From: Natronoglomus mannanivorans
GTDB taxonomy: Archaea > Halobacteriota > Halobacteria > Halobacteriales > Natrialbaceae
Reading direction: 5' to 3'
Assembly (NCBI GenBank): GCA_025517485.1
Contig: JAOPKB010000014.1
Span: 1 to 64,000, forward strand
DNA length: 64,000 nt
Positions 51,799 to 60,870 of this stretch are shown piece by piece (the first letter of the stretch is position 1; each line of letters starts with the position of its first letter). The notes beneath the pieces were generated by a model. That model was not told the DNA's origin. It searched no databases and saw nothing but the letters and a program-made list of their open reading frames with translations. The translations under genes and the position numbers were made by a program.

Positions 51799-52551
51799 AT
51801 GGAAGCAACAGTACGAGACCTGGACGGCGCAGACGCGGGGTCGGTGGACCTCCCGGCGGTCTTCGAGACCGAATACCGCCCGGACGTCATCGCCCGCGCC
51901 GTACGCGCAGCCCAGGCAAACCGGAAACAGGACTACGGCGCCGACGAATTCGCTGGCATGCGGACGCCGGCCGAATCGTTCGGTAGCGGTCGCGGGATGG
52001 CCCACGTCCCCCGTCAGGACGGACGCGGTCGCCGCGTTCCCCAGACGGTCAAGGGACGCAAGGCACACCCGCCGAAAGCCGAGAAGGACTGGACTGAATC
52101 GATCAACAAGAAAGAACGACAGCTGGCCACCCGAAGCGCCATCGCAGCGACGACCGATTCCGAACTCGTCGCAGCACGCGGCCACCGCTTCGACGGCGAC
52201 ACCGAACTCCCGCTGGTCGTCAGCGACGAGTTCGAAGACCTCGTGAAGACCCAGGAGGTCGTCTCCTTCCTCGAGGCCGTCGGTGTCGACGCCGACATCG
52301 AGCGCGCCGACGAGGGTCGCAGCGTCCGTGCAGGTCAGGGGAAAGCCCGTGGCCGCAAGTACAAGACGCCCACGTCGATCCTCTTCGTCACCTCGAGCGA
52401 GACCGGTCCGTCGCGTGCAGCCCGCAACCTCGCGGGTGCCGACGTCGCGACCGCTCGCGAAGTCGACGCGGAGGAACTCGCCCCCGGCGCACAGGCCGGC
52501 CGACTGACGATCTGGACCGAGAGCGCACTCGAGGAGGTGGCCGACCGATGA
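51799..52551 (+). CDS. rpl4: 50S ribosomal protein L4
   Basis: The 250-residue L4 includes the tunnel-lining loop FGSGRGMAHVPRQDGRGRR (about 60-80) and the archaeal C-terminal domain. It starts 3 bp after rpl3 and its stop overlaps rpl23 by 4 bp. Confidence 0.98.
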   Translation: MEATVRDLDGADAGSVDLPAVFETEYRPDVIARAVRAAQANRKQDYGADEFAGMRTPAESFGSGRGMAHVPRQDGRGRRVPQTVKGRKAHPPKAEKDWTESINKKERQLATRSAIAATTDSELVAARGHRFDGDTELPLVVSDEFEDLVKTQEVVSFLEAVGVDADIERADEGRSVRAGQGKARGRKYKTPTSILFVTSSETGPSRAARNLAGADVATAREVDAEELAPGAQAGRLTIWTESALEEVADR

Positions 52552-52802
52552 GCGGTATCATCGACCACCCCCTCGTCACCGAGAAGGCGATGAACGACAT
52601 GGACTTCGAGAACAAGCTCCAGTTCATCGTCGACATCGACGCCAACAAGCCCGAGATTCGGGACGCGGTAGAGTCGCGATTCGACGTCTCGGTCGACGAC
52701 GTCAACACACAGATCACGATGCAGGGCAAAAAGAAAGCAACCGTCAGACTCTCCGAGGACGACGACGCCCAGGAAGTCGCCTCGCGAATCGGGGTGTTCT
52801 GA
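52548..52802 (+). CDS. rpl23: 50S ribosomal protein L23
   Basis: The 84-residue protein has the family's IIDHPLVTEKAM start and QGKKKATVRLSEDD end. It docks signal-recognition particle and Sec at the tunnel exit. Overlaps rpl4 by ATGA. Confidence 0.98.
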   Translation: MSGIIDHPLVTEKAMNDMDFENKLQFIVDIDANKPEIRDAVESRFDVSVDDVNTQITMQGKKKATVRLSEDDDAQEVASRIGVF

Positions 52803-52803
52803 A

Positions 52804-53526
52804 ATGGGACGACGTATCCTCGGTCAGCGACGTGGTCGCGGTTCGTCTACGTTCCGCGCACCGTCGCACCGATACAAGGCGAAGCTCGAGCACAAGAAAC
52901 CCGAAGACGGCGACATCGTGCGCGGCACGGTCGTCGACGTCGAACACGATCCCGCTCGCTCGGCGCCAGTCGTGGCCATCGAGTTCGAGGACGGCGACCA
53001 GCGTCTGGTCCTCGCACCCGAGGGTGTCACGGTCGGCGACGAGATTCAGGTCGGGATCAGCGCGGAGATCAAGCCCGGCAACACGCTGCCGCTGGCGGAG
53101 ATCCCCGAAGGGGTTCCGGTCTGTAACGTCGAGGCACAGCCGGGCGACGGCGGCAAGTTCGCCCGCGCCTCCGGCGTCAACGCGGACCTGATCACCCACG
53201 ACCGCAAGGCTGCGGTCGTCCAGCTGCCAAGTGGCGAGGTCAAGCGCCTCGATCCCCAGTGTCGCGCGACGGTCGGTGTCGTCGCCGGCGGTGGCCGAAC
53301 GGAGAAGCCGTTCGTCAAGGCAGGAAAGAAGTATCACAAGATGCGCGCACGCGGCACGAAGTGGCCGCGCGTCCGCGGGGTCGCCATGAACGCCGTCGAC
53401 CACCCGTTCGGTGGCGGTGGCCGCCAGCACCCCGGCAAGCCCAAGTCCGTCTCGCGGGACGCCCCGCCGGGACGGAAGGTGGGCGACATTTCCTCGCGCC
53501 GTACCGGCCGAGGTGGTAACAAATGA
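52804..53526 (+). CDS. rpl2: 50S ribosomal protein L2
   Basis: The 240-residue protein carries the peptidyl-transferase-site loop GVAMNAVDHPFGGGGRQHP with His200, the residue corresponding to the essential His of bacterial L2. One base separates it from rpl23; its stop overlaps rps19 by 4 bp. Confidence 0.98.
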   Translation: MGRRILGQRRGRGSSTFRAPSHRYKAKLEHKKPEDGDIVRGTVVDVEHDPARSAPVVAIEFEDGDQRLVLAPEGVTVGDEIQVGISAEIKPGNTLPLAEIPEGVPVCNVEAQPGDGGKFARASGVNADLITHDRKAAVVQLPSGEVKRLDPQCRATVGVVAGGGRTEKPFVKAGKKYHKMRARGTKWPRVRGVAMNAVDHPFGGGGRQHPGKPKSVSRDAPPGRKVGDISSRRTGRGGNK

Positions 53527-53948
53527 GCACTCAGGAGTACCGAACCGGCCGTGAAGGTGAGTTCACCTACCGCGGTCACACACTCGACGAGCTCCAGGAG
53601 ATGGATCTCGAGGAAGTCGCAGAACTGCTCCCCGCACGCAAGCGGCGAAGTATCAAACGCGGACTCGGTGTCGAGCACCAGAAGCTGCTCGAGAAAGCCC
53701 GCGGAAAAGACGAGCAAGAGACCGCCAACTCGCCGATCCGAACGCACCTGCGGGACATGCCGGTGCTGCCGGAGTTCGTCGACCTGACCTTCGAAGTGTA
53801 CACCGGTCAGTCCTTCGAGCGCGTGCGAGTCGAACCCGAAATGATCGGCCACTACCTGGGCGAGTTCCAGTTGACTCGCAATTCCGTCGAGCACGGACAG
53901 GCAGGTATCGGCGCGACCCGCTCGTCGAAGTTCGTTCCACTGAAGTGA
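53523..53948 (+). CDS. rps19: 30S ribosomal protein S19
   Basis: The 141-residue archaeal S19 (eukaryotic S15-like) has MSTQEYRTGREGEFTYRGHTL at the start and the head-binding GHYLGEFQLTRNSVEHG segment (about 109-125). It overlaps rpl2 by 4 bp. Confidence 0.98.
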   Translation: MSTQEYRTGREGEFTYRGHTLDELQEMDLEEVAELLPARKRRSIKRGLGVEHQKLLEKARGKDEQETANSPIRTHLRDMPVLPEFVDLTFEVYTGQSFERVRVEPEMIGHYLGEFQLTRNSVEHGQAGIGATRSSKFVPLK

Positions 53949-53955
53949 TCGCATA

Positions 53956-54459
53956 ATGGGAATCAACTACTCAGTCGACGCGGACCCGGAGAAGACGGCG
54001 AAAGCCATGCTCCGAGAGCGTCACATGAGCCACAAGCACAGCAAGGAAGTCGCCCGCGAAATCAAGGGCAAGACCGTCGGCGACGCGCAGGCGTACCTGC
54101 AAGACGTCATCGACGAGAAGCAGTCGGTCCCCTTCAAATCGCACAACAGCGGTGCCGGTCACCGTTCGGATATCGACGGCTGGGACGCCGGCAAGTATCC
54201 GGAGAAGGTCAGTGGTGAATTCCTCGACCTCCTCGAGAACGTCGCCGCCAACGCGGCCCACCAGGGCTTCGACGGCGAGTCGATGGTCATCGAGCACGTC
54301 GCCGCCCACAAGGTCGGCGAATCCGTCGGCCGCAAACCCCGTGCGATGGGGCGGGCCTCGTCGTGGAACACGCCACAGGTCGACGTCGAAATCGTCGTGG
54401 CCGAACCCGACGACGTAGAGACCGATACCGACGCCGACACAGCGGAGGCCGATAGCTAA
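53956..54459 (+). CDS. rpl22: 50S ribosomal protein L22
   Basis: The 167-residue protein has the core RHMSHKHSKEVAREIKGK (16-33) and the tunnel beta-hairpin near PRAMGRASSW. The Asp/Thr-rich C-terminal tail is typical of haloarchaea. Its stop overlaps rps3 by one base (TAATG). Confidence 0.98.
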   Translation: MGINYSVDADPEKTAKAMLRERHMSHKHSKEVAREIKGKTVGDAQAYLQDVIDEKQSVPFKSHNSGAGHRSDIDGWDAGKYPEKVSGEFLDLLENVAANAAHQGFDGESMVIEHVAAHKVGESVGRKPRAMGRASSWNTPQVDVEIVVAEPDDVETDTDADTAEADS

Positions 54460-55427
54460 TGGCAGACGAACACCAATTCATCGAAAACGGCCTGCAGCGA
54501 TCCCAGATCGACGAGTTCTTCGCAGAAGAGCTCGGTCGTGCAGGCTACGGTGGTATGGACGTCGCCAAGACGCCGATGGGAACCCAGATCGTCCTCAAGG
54601 CAGAGAAGCCAGGGATGGTCATCGGCAAAGGCGGTGAGAACATTCGGAAGGTGACGACCGCACTCGAGACCAAGTTCAACCTCGACGACCCCCAGATCGA
54701 CGTTCAGGAGGTCGACGAGCCGGATCTCAACGCGCGGATCGTCGCCGACCGACTCGCGAACGCACTCGAGCGTGGCTGGTACTTCCGGAAGGCCGGTCAC
54801 ACGACCATCGACCGCATCATGGACGCCGGCGCCCTCGGTGCCGAGATCGTCCTCGCGGGGAAGGTTACGGGTGCCCGCTCGCGTGTCGAGAAGTTCAACC
54901 GCGGCTACATCAAGCACAACGGCGAGCCCGCCGAAGAGATCGTCGACGAAGGCCAGGGCGTCGCAGTGATGAAGCTCGGCACGATCGGCGTGACCGTGAA
55001 GATCATCCCGCCGGGAGCCGAGCTCCCCGACGACTTCCAGATCTACGACGATATGGATCCCGAAGAGGTCGTCCCCGAGGCCGTCGAGGTCAACGCGGAA
55101 GGCGGCGTCGAAGAACTGCTCGAGGAGCCAGCCGAAGACGTGGCCGACGAGCGTGCCGAAGAAGACGTCGAAGACGAACCCGCCGAACCCGGCGAGGCCG
55201 AACTCGACGAGGACGTCGTCGAAGAGGTCATCGAGGAAGAAGTCGCTGCCGACGATGACGAAGACGAAGACGAAGGCGCCGACGAAGGAGCCGACGTCGA
55301 CCCCGATGACGTCGAAGAAGACCTCGAGGAACTCGAGGAAGACGTCGAGGCCGAAGCAGAGGAGCTGATGGCCGAGATGGACGAAGACGACGAAGACGAA
55401 GACGAAGACGAGGGAGGTGACGCCTGA
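54459..55427 (+). CDS. rps3: 30S ribosomal protein S3 with long acidic tail
   Basis: The 322-residue S3 has the KH type 2 motif VIGKGGEN at about 50-57 and the second domain with RSRVEKFNRGYIKHNGE. From about residue 200 onward it is an Asp/Glu-dominated tail of over 110 residues. The tail is longer than the folded core needs, a haloarchaeal feature. Confidence 0.97.
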   Translation: MADEHQFIENGLQRSQIDEFFAEELGRAGYGGMDVAKTPMGTQIVLKAEKPGMVIGKGGENIRKVTTALETKFNLDDPQIDVQEVDEPDLNARIVADRLANALERGWYFRKAGHTTIDRIMDAGALGAEIVLAGKVTGARSRVEKFNRGYIKHNGEPAEEIVDEGQGVAVMKLGTIGVTVKIIPPGAELPDDFQIYDDMDPEEVVPEAVEVNAEGGVEELLEEPAEDVADERAEEDVEDEPAEPGEAELDEDVVEEVIEEEVAADDDEDEDEGADEGADVDPDDVEEDLEELEEDVEAEAEELMAEMDEDDEDEDEDEGGDA

Positions 55428-55639
55428 TGGCGATCCTCCACACCGCAGAGATCCGCGACATGACTCCCGCAGAGCGGGAGGCGGAACTCGAGGAACTCGA
55501 GACGGAGTTGCTGAACTCCAAGGCAGTCCTCGCAGCCGGTGGTGCGCCGGAGAACCCGGGCGAAATCGGGGAACTCAAGCGAACCGTCGCGCGGATCAAG
55601 ACGATCCAGCGCGAGGAAGGCGATCTCGACGACGAATAG
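55427..55639 (+). CDS. rpl29: 50S ribosomal protein L29
   Basis: The 70-residue two-helix protein (MAILHTAEIRDMTPAEREAE) has the expected length. Its start shares one base with the rps3 stop (TGATG). Confidence 0.97.
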   Translation: MAILHTAEIRDMTPAEREAELEELETELLNSKAVLAAGGAPENPGEIGELKRTVARIKTIQREEGDLDDE

Positions 55640-55659
55640 CGGATACCGACAACATCAAC

Positions 55660-56124
55660 ATGTCACTGACACCCGAGACACTGCCGCGACACGAACTCAA
55701 CGGACTCCCCGTCCGCGTCGTCGAGAGCGACGACGCGACACGGGAGGGTCTCGAGGGACGAGTCGTCATCGAGACGACGAACACCCTCCACATAGAGGTA
55801 AGTGTGTCGCCGGAGGCGGCACGAAAGCGAGGCGGTGTGACCGCCGAGCATCGTGAGAACGGCGAGTCTCGGGTGGTACAGGTGCCGAAATCGGGATCGA
55901 CGTTCGAGTTTGCGCTCACAGATGACGCCGCCGACTTCGAGAAGGAGTCGGGGACCGTGTCCAAACTGGCCGATACTGAACCCGGTGTCGACGTGGAAGA
56001 TCACTCTTCTACCACACCGGACTGTGCTGGCGAGGGCACGGCCTACGTTACGGTCGATGGCGCACGATTGCTCTCACGACCCGCCCGACGCACCGAAACA
56101 ACCGGTGATTCACCATGGCAATAG
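55660..56124 (+). CDS. rnp1: RNase P protein component 1 (Rpp29/Pop4)
   Basis: The 154-residue protein starts MSLTPETLPRHELNGLPVRVV and has the Sm-like barrel (about 15-105) ending VPKSGSTFEFAL. It binds RNase P RNA with L7Ae/Rpp21 partners. Its presence between rpl29 and rps17 is conserved in archaea. The ATG was chosen as the first residue of the barrel; it overlaps rps17 by 10 bp. Confidence 0.93.
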   Translation: MSLTPETLPRHELNGLPVRVVESDDATREGLEGRVVIETTNTLHIEVSVSPEAARKRGGVTAEHRENGESRVVQVPKSGSTFEFALTDDAADFEKESGTVSKLADTEPGVDVEDHSSTTPDCAGEGTAYVTVDGARLLSRPARRTETTGDSPWQ

Positions 56125-56558
56125 GATTGGACGTAACAACCCCTCCGGAACCAGAAAACCCGGAGGAATACGACTACGAGAAGTGTCCGTTCTACGGCGA
56201 GCTTCCCGTTCGAGGACAGATCCTCGAGGGACTCGTCGTGTCGACGGACATGGACAAGACCGTAGTCGTCGAGCGAGAGTACGACGTGACGGTTCCGAAA
56301 TACGACCGTCAAATGAAACGTCGTTCGCGCATCCCGGCACACGTGCCGGGCGTGCTCGAGCCGCTCTCGGTCGGTGACACGGTCAAGATCGCAGAGACCC
56401 GACCACTGTCGAAGACGAAATCGCACGTGGTCGTCGAAGTAACCGAAGAAGCGACTGCCGAAGACATCGCCGAGCTGACCCGACAGAGCGAACCCGAAGT
56501 CGATCTGTCGACCGGCGACGTCACGGAAGACGCCGAACAAGAGGCAGGTGAGGAGTGA
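56115..56558 (+). CDS. rps17: 30S ribosomal protein S17
   Basis: The 147-residue protein has the core GQILEGLVVSTDMDKTVVVERE (about 33-54) and the S12/S17-type OB fold, with an acidic C-terminal tail. Overlaps rnp1 by 10 bp and rpl14 by 1 bp. Confidence 0.97.
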   Translation: MAIGLDVTTPPEPENPEEYDYEKCPFYGELPVRGQILEGLVVSTDMDKTVVVEREYDVTVPKYDRQMKRRSRIPAHVPGVLEPLSVGDTVKIAETRPLSKTKSHVVVEVTEEATAEDIAELTRQSEPEVDLSTGDVTEDAEQEAGEE

Positions 56559-56956
56559 TGGAGGCGATCAAAGCCGACGTCACGCAGGGTCTGAAGAAAG
56601 GCTCGCTCGTCACCTGTGCCGACAACTCCGGTGCCCGCGAGCTGAAAGTCATCAGCGTCTCGGGCTACCACGGCACCAAGAACCGCCAGCCGAAGGCGGG
56701 ACTCGGTGACAAAGTGACCGTTTCGGTCACGAAGGGTACTCCGGAGATGCGTCGGCAGGTCCTCGAGGCCGTCGTCGTTCGCCAGCGGAAAGCAGTCCGC
56801 CGGCCGGACGGCACCCGCCTCAAGTTCGAGGACAATGCAGCAGTCATCGTCGACGAGAACGAAGAGCCCCGCGGGACCGAGATCAAAGGACCGATCGCCC
56901 GCGAAGTGGCAGAGCGCTTCGGCGCAATCGCCAGCACGGCGACGATGATCGTCTAA
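56558..56956 (+). CDS. rpl14: 50S ribosomal protein L14
   Basis: The 132-residue protein has the conserved TCADNSGARELKVISV segment (about 20-35) and ends IASTATMIV. ATG 56558 overlaps the rps17 stop (TGATG); an in-frame GTG one codon earlier is less likely. Confidence 0.97.
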   Translation: MEAIKADVTQGLKKGSLVTCADNSGARELKVISVSGYHGTKNRQPKAGLGDKVTVSVTKGTPEMRRQVLEAVVVRQRKAVRRPDGTRLKFEDNAAVIVDENEEPRGTEIKGPIAREVAERFGAIASTATMIV

Positions 56957-56968
56957 CTGAGAACAGCT

Positions 56969-57337
56969 ATGAGTAAACAACCACGCAAACAGCGAAACCA
57001 GACCACGCGTGCCCCGCTGCACCAGCGACAGAAGCAGCTTCACGCCACTCTCTCCGACGAGCTTCGAGAGGAGTACGGTCGCCGCCGCGCTCGCGTCAAC
57101 GCGGGCGACACTGTCGAAGTCATGCGCGGTGACTACGCCGGTGAGGAGGGCGAAGTCCTCAAAGTGGACCTCACGGACGAGACCATCCACGTCGAGGAGG
57201 TTACGGTCGAGACGGCCGATGGCGAGGGCGTTCCACGTCCACTCGACGCCTCGAACGTCCGAATCGTCGACCTCGACCTCGAGGACGAGCGCCGCGAGGC
57301 ACGTCTGGAAGGCGAAGGCAACGGTGATACCGAATGA
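56969..57337 (+). CDS. rpl24: 50S ribosomal protein L24
   Basis: The 122-residue protein has the archaeal N-terminus SKQPRKQRNQTTRAPLHQRQ and a KOW motif AGDTVEVMRGDYAGEEGEV (46-64). It overlaps rps4e by 4 bp. Confidence 0.97.
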   Translation: MSKQPRKQRNQTTRAPLHQRQKQLHATLSDELREEYGRRRARVNAGDTVEVMRGDYAGEEGEVLKVDLTDETIHVEEVTVETADGEGVPRPLDASNVRIVDLDLEDERREARLEGEGNGDTE

Positions 57338-58050
57338 GTAACCACCAGAAACGACTCTCAGTACCGAAGTCCTGGCCGGTCGAGCGCAAGACCGCCACCT
57401 TCACCGTCAAGGCCGGTGCCGGCCCGCACGGGAAGGACGGCGTTCCGCTCGTCATCCTGCTCCGGGACGTTCTCGGCTACGTCGACTCGAAGAAGGAAGC
57501 GCGCTACGCCTTGAGTGAGGATGCCGTCCTCGTCAACGGCGACCCGATCAACGACGAACAGCGTCCGATCGGGATGTTCGACATCGTCGCGTTCCCACAA
57601 CGCGAGGAGTTCTACCGCGTCTTCCCCGACGAAGGTGGACGCCTCGCACTGACGGCCATCGACGCCGACGCGGCAGACAGCCGCCTCGGCAAGGTCGAGG
57701 GCAAGCGTCAGGTCACCGGCGGCGTCACGCAACTCTCCTTGCACGACGGGACGAACGTCACCGCCGACAGCGACGAATACAACGCGAACGACTCCGTCGT
57801 CGTCGACAACGAATCCAAAGAGATCGTCGCACACTTCCCCTACGAGGAAGGTGCGCTCGTGACCGCCGTTCGCGGCAACCACGCCGGCAAGATCGGCACG
57901 GTCGACGAGATCGACGTGACCTCCGGCAGCGGTTCGAACATCGTCACCGTCAGCAGCGACGAGGACGAGGACGAAGACGGATTCGAAACCGTCGAAGAGT
58001 ACGTCGTCGTAATCGACGAGAACTTCACGGGAGAAGGTGATGACGAATGA
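57334..58050 (+). CDS. rps4e: 30S ribosomal protein S4e
   Basis: The 238-residue archaeal/eukaryotic protein has an S4-like RNA-binding domain at 40-105 (SKKEARYALSEDAVLVNG) and a KOW-type domain around 175-195 (VRGNHAGKIGTV). Overlaps rpl24 and rpl5 by 4 bp. Confidence 0.97.
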   Translation: MSNHQKRLSVPKSWPVERKTATFTVKAGAGPHGKDGVPLVILLRDVLGYVDSKKEARYALSEDAVLVNGDPINDEQRPIGMFDIVAFPQREEFYRVFPDEGGRLALTAIDADAADSRLGKVEGKRQVTGGVTQLSLHDGTNVTADSDEYNANDSVVVDNESKEIVAHFPYEEGALVTAVRGNHAGKIGTVDEIDVTSGSGSNIVTVSSDEDEDEDGFETVEEYVVVIDENFTGEGDDE

Positions 58051-58592
58051 GCGAAGCAACTGACACCGAAACCGGGCTCCACGAGATGCGCGAACCGCGT
58101 ATCGAGAAGGTCGTCGTCCACATGGGCGTCGGCCGCGGTGGCCGCGATCTCGGACGCGCCGAGGACATCATCGAAGCGGTCACCGAACAGCAGAGCGTTC
58201 GGACCCTGGCCAAGCGAACCGAACCCGAGTTCGGTATTCGACAGGGCGAACCGATCGGAACGAAGGTCACCCTTCGTGGCGACGACGCCCACGACTTCCT
58301 CGAGACGGCACTGCCACTGGCCGACCTCTCGGCGACGCAGTTCGACGATACGGGGAACTTCAGCTTCGGCGTCGAGGAACACACGGACTTCCCGAGCCAG
58401 GAGTACGACCCGAGTATCGGGATCTACGGAATGGACGTCACCGTCAACCTCGTCCGTCCGGGCTACCGCGTCGCAAAGCGCGACAAGGCCAGCCAGTCGA
58501 TCCCCTCGAACCACCGACTCACCCCCGAGGACGCGATTACGTATCTCGAGGCGTCGTTCGACGTCGACGTGGAGGGAACTACAGATGAGTGA
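58047..58592 (+). CDS. rpl5: 50S ribosomal protein L5
   Basis: The 181-residue protein binds 5S rRNA. Visible features are MREPRIEKVVVHMGVG (near 13-28), QSVRTLAKRTEPEFGIRQGEPIG and MDVTVNLVRPG. Overlaps rps4e by 4 bp and rps14 by 8 bp. Confidence 0.97.
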   Translation: MSEATDTETGLHEMREPRIEKVVVHMGVGRGGRDLGRAEDIIEAVTEQQSVRTLAKRTEPEFGIRQGEPIGTKVTLRGDDAHDFLETALPLADLSATQFDDTGNFSFGVEEHTDFPSQEYDPSIGIYGMDVTVNLVRPGYRVAKRDKASQSIPSNHRLTPEDAITYLEASFDVDVEGTTDE

Positions 58593-58764
58593 AAGCGAAC
58601 AAAACGACCAGACGGGCGAGCACGCCGCAAAGCGCACCGGCCAGATCGAGGCCTGCCAGCGCTGCGGTCGCAAACAGGGACTCGTCGGCAAGTACGACAT
58701 CAACCTGTGCCGCCAGTGCTTCCGCGAGATCGCCCGTGACATGGGATTCAAGAAGTACCGATAA
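58585..58764 (+). CDS. rps14: 30S ribosomal protein S14 (zinc form)
   Basis: The 59-residue protein keeps the zinc-binding pairs Cys24/Cys27 (ACQRC) and Cys42/Cys45 (LCRQC), then the FREIARDMGFKKYR end. The acidic N-terminus is a haloarchaeal extension. Its start lies inside the end of rpl5 (8-bp overlap). Confidence 0.97.
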   Translation: MSESEQNDQTGEHAAKRTGQIEACQRCGRKQGLVGKYDINLCRQCFREIARDMGFKKYR

Positions 58765-58765
58765 T

Positions 58766-59158
58766 ATGACCGGGAACGACCCACTCAGCAACGCACTCTC
58801 CGGCATCGACAATGCCGAGAGCGTGGGGCATCTCACACACGAAGTACAACCCGCCTCCAACGAGGTCGGCAGCGTGCTCGAGGTCTTCTACGACCGCGGG
58901 TACATCTCCGGATTCGAGTTCATCGATGACGGGAAAGCCGGCCAGTTCGAGGTCGAACTGAAAGGAGCGATCAACGAGTGCGGCCCTGTCAAGCCCCGTT
59001 ACTCGGCCAAAGCCGACGAGTTCGAGAAGTGGGAGAAACGGTATCTCCCCGCTCGAGACTTCGGCGCGCTCGTCGTCACGACGAGCAGTGGCATCATGAG
59101 CCACTACGAGGCCCGAGAGAAGGGGATTGGGGGCCAGGTGATCGCATACGTCTACTAG
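58766..59158 (+). CDS. rps8: 30S ribosomal protein S8
   Basis: The 130-residue protein contains DPLSNALSGIDNAE at the start and the rRNA-binding C-terminal TTSSGIMSHYEAREKGIGGQVIAYVY. One base after rps14; 12 bp before rpl6. Confidence 0.97.
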   Translation: MTGNDPLSNALSGIDNAESVGHLTHEVQPASNEVGSVLEVFYDRGYISGFEFIDDGKAGQFEVELKGAINECGPVKPRYSAKADEFEKWEKRYLPARDFGALVVTTSSGIMSHYEAREKGIGGQVIAYVY

Positions 59159-59170
59159 GTATCAGTATCA

Positions 59171-59710
59171 ATGCGAGTCGAACTCGAAATCCCCGAGAAC
59201 GTAACCGCCGAGGTCGACCACCTCGATCTGACCGTCGACGGACCGGAAGGCAGCGTCACGCGCCGCCTCTGGTACCCCGACGTGTCCGTCGAGGTCGAAG
59301 ACGACCACGTGGTCATCGAAAGCGACGTCGAGAACGCGAAGACGAACTCGACCGTCGGTACCTTCGAGAGCCACGTCCGAAACGCCTTCCACGGCGTGAC
59401 CAACGGATGGGAGTATCAGATGGAAGTCTTCTACTCTCACTTCCCGATGCAGGTCCGCGTGGACGGCGACGACGTCGTCATCGAGAACTTCCTCGGCGAA
59501 AAGGCACCGCGACGAACGAACATCCACGGTGACACCGACGTCAGCGTCGACGGCGAACAGCTCACACTCTCCGGACCGAACAAGGAGCACGTGGGCCAGA
59601 CCGCCGCCGACATCGAACAACTGACGAAGGTCAAAGGCAAGGACACCCGCGTCTTCCAGGACGGGGTCTACATCACCGCAAAACCTCAGGCAGAGACAGG
59701 AGGTGCCTGA
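59171..59710 (+). CDS. rpl6: 50S ribosomal protein L6
   Basis: The 179-residue protein has two homologous domains (start MRVELEIPENVTAEVDHLDLTVDGPEG; second with NIHGDTDVSVDGEQLTLSG). The C-terminal GPNKEHVGQTAADIEQ is the family signature. Confidence 0.97.
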   Translation: MRVELEIPENVTAEVDHLDLTVDGPEGSVTRRLWYPDVSVEVEDDHVVIESDVENAKTNSTVGTFESHVRNAFHGVTNGWEYQMEVFYSHFPMQVRVDGDDVVIENFLGEKAPRRTNIHGDTDVSVDGEQLTLSGPNKEHVGQTAADIEQLTKVKGKDTRVFQDGVYITAKPQAETGGA

Positions 59711-59713
59711 TAG

Positions 59714-60424
59714 ATGGCAGACGAACCAGAGACACTCGAAGACATCAGCGGCGTCGGTGAGAGCAAAGCGGACGCACTCCGCGAGGCCGGCTTCGAGTCC
59801 ATCGAGGACGTCAAAGAAGCCTCTCAGGACGAACTCGCCGAAGCCGAAGGCGTCGGAAACGCACTCGCCGCCCGTATCAAAGCCGACGTCGGCGACCTCG
59901 AGGTCACCGACGAGGACGAGACCGAAGCGGAGATCGAAGACGAGGAGGCCGACGAAGAAGAAGCGCCGGCCGAAGACGTCGAAACCGAACTGCAAGCCCG
60001 CGGGCTGACCGAGAAGACGCCGGACCTCTCCGAGGAGGAAGAGCGGCTTCTCAACCAGCGCGCAAGCGAGGGCAAACCGCAGTTCAAGCGCCAGGACTAC
60101 CACATGAAAAAGCGCACCCCTGAATCGTGGCGTCGGCCACGCGGGGGGCTCTCGAAGCAGCGTCGTGGCTACAAGGGCAAGGGCCCGAAAGTCGCGTCCG
60201 GCTACCGGACGCCGACCGCGATTCGGGGCAAACACCCCAGTGGCTTCGAGGAGGTCCGCGTGGAGAACGTGGACGATCTCGAGGGTGTCGACGGCGACAC
60301 CCAGGCGGTTCGTATCGGTTCCTCGGTCGGTGCTCGCAAGCGCGAGCGCATCGAGGAGGAAGCCGAGGACGCGGGCGTTCGCGTCCTGAACCCGACCTAC
60401 ATCGAAGTGGAGGTAGACCAATGA
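59714..60424 (+). CDS. rpl32e: 50S ribosomal protein L32e with N-terminal helix-hairpin-helix domain
   Basis: The 236-residue protein is much longer than the roughly 130-residue core. Residues 1-63 form helix-hairpin-helix motifs (ISGVGESKADALREAGFESI and AEGVGNALAARIKADVGDLE). An acidic linker (65-95) leads to the L32e core with ESWRRPRGGLSKQRRGYKG and PSGFEEVRVENV. The HhH extension is a haloarchaeal trait and could contact rRNA. Confidence 0.96.
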   Translation: MADEPETLEDISGVGESKADALREAGFESIEDVKEASQDELAEAEGVGNALAARIKADVGDLEVTDEDETEAEIEDEEADEEEAPAEDVETELQARGLTEKTPDLSEEEERLLNQRASEGKPQFKRQDYHMKKRTPESWRRPRGGLSKQRRGYKGKGPKVASGYRTPTAIRGKHPSGFEEVRVENVDDLEGVDGDTQAVRIGSSVGARKRERIEEEAEDAGVRVLNPTYIEVEVDQ

Positions 60425-60870
60425 CCGACCTTCGCGCACAGAAGCGACTGGCTGCCGACGTGCTCGACGTCGGGAAGAACCGCGTCTGGTTCGACCCCGA
60501 CGCCCAGGGAGAGATCTCCGAAGCGATCACCCGTGACGAGATCCGCGATCTCGTCGATCAGGGAACGATTCGGGCCAAAGACGCCCGCGGGAACTCCCGC
60601 GGTCGCGCCCGCGAGCGCAACGCCAAACGTGCCTACGGCCACCAGAAGGGGCCGGGCAAGCGCAAGGGTACGAAAGGCGCCCGCCAGAACGAGAAAGAAC
60701 ACTGGCAGGACAAGATTCGTGCACAGCGCCGGAAGCTCCGTGAACTCCGCGACAAGGGCGAGATTACGCCCACGCAGTACCGCCGTCTCTACCGCAAGGC
60801 AGCCGGTGGGGAGTTCCGCAGCGTCCGGTATCTGTTGAACTACATCGAAAACGAATACGGTGACGCATAA
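60421..60870 (+). CDS. rpl19e: 50S ribosomal protein L19e
   Basis: The 149-residue protein starts MTDLRAQKRLAADVLDVGKNRVW and contains the RNA-binding KRAYGHQKGPGKRKGTKGAR run (about 70-89). Overlaps rpl32e by 4 bp and rpl18 by 1 bp (TAATG). Confidence 0.97.
   Translation: MTDLRAQKRLAADVLDVGKNRVWFDPDAQGEISEAITRDEIRDLVDQGTIRAKDARGNSRGRARERNAKRAYGHQKGPGKRKGTKGARQNEKEHWQDKIRAQRRKLRELRDKGEITPTQYRRLYRKAAGGEFRSVRYLLNYIENEYGDA

Noticed and set aside
54700..55430. Antisense frame opposite rps3 tail, almost all Ser
   Set aside because: It is the complement of the Asp/Glu codons of the S3 tail.
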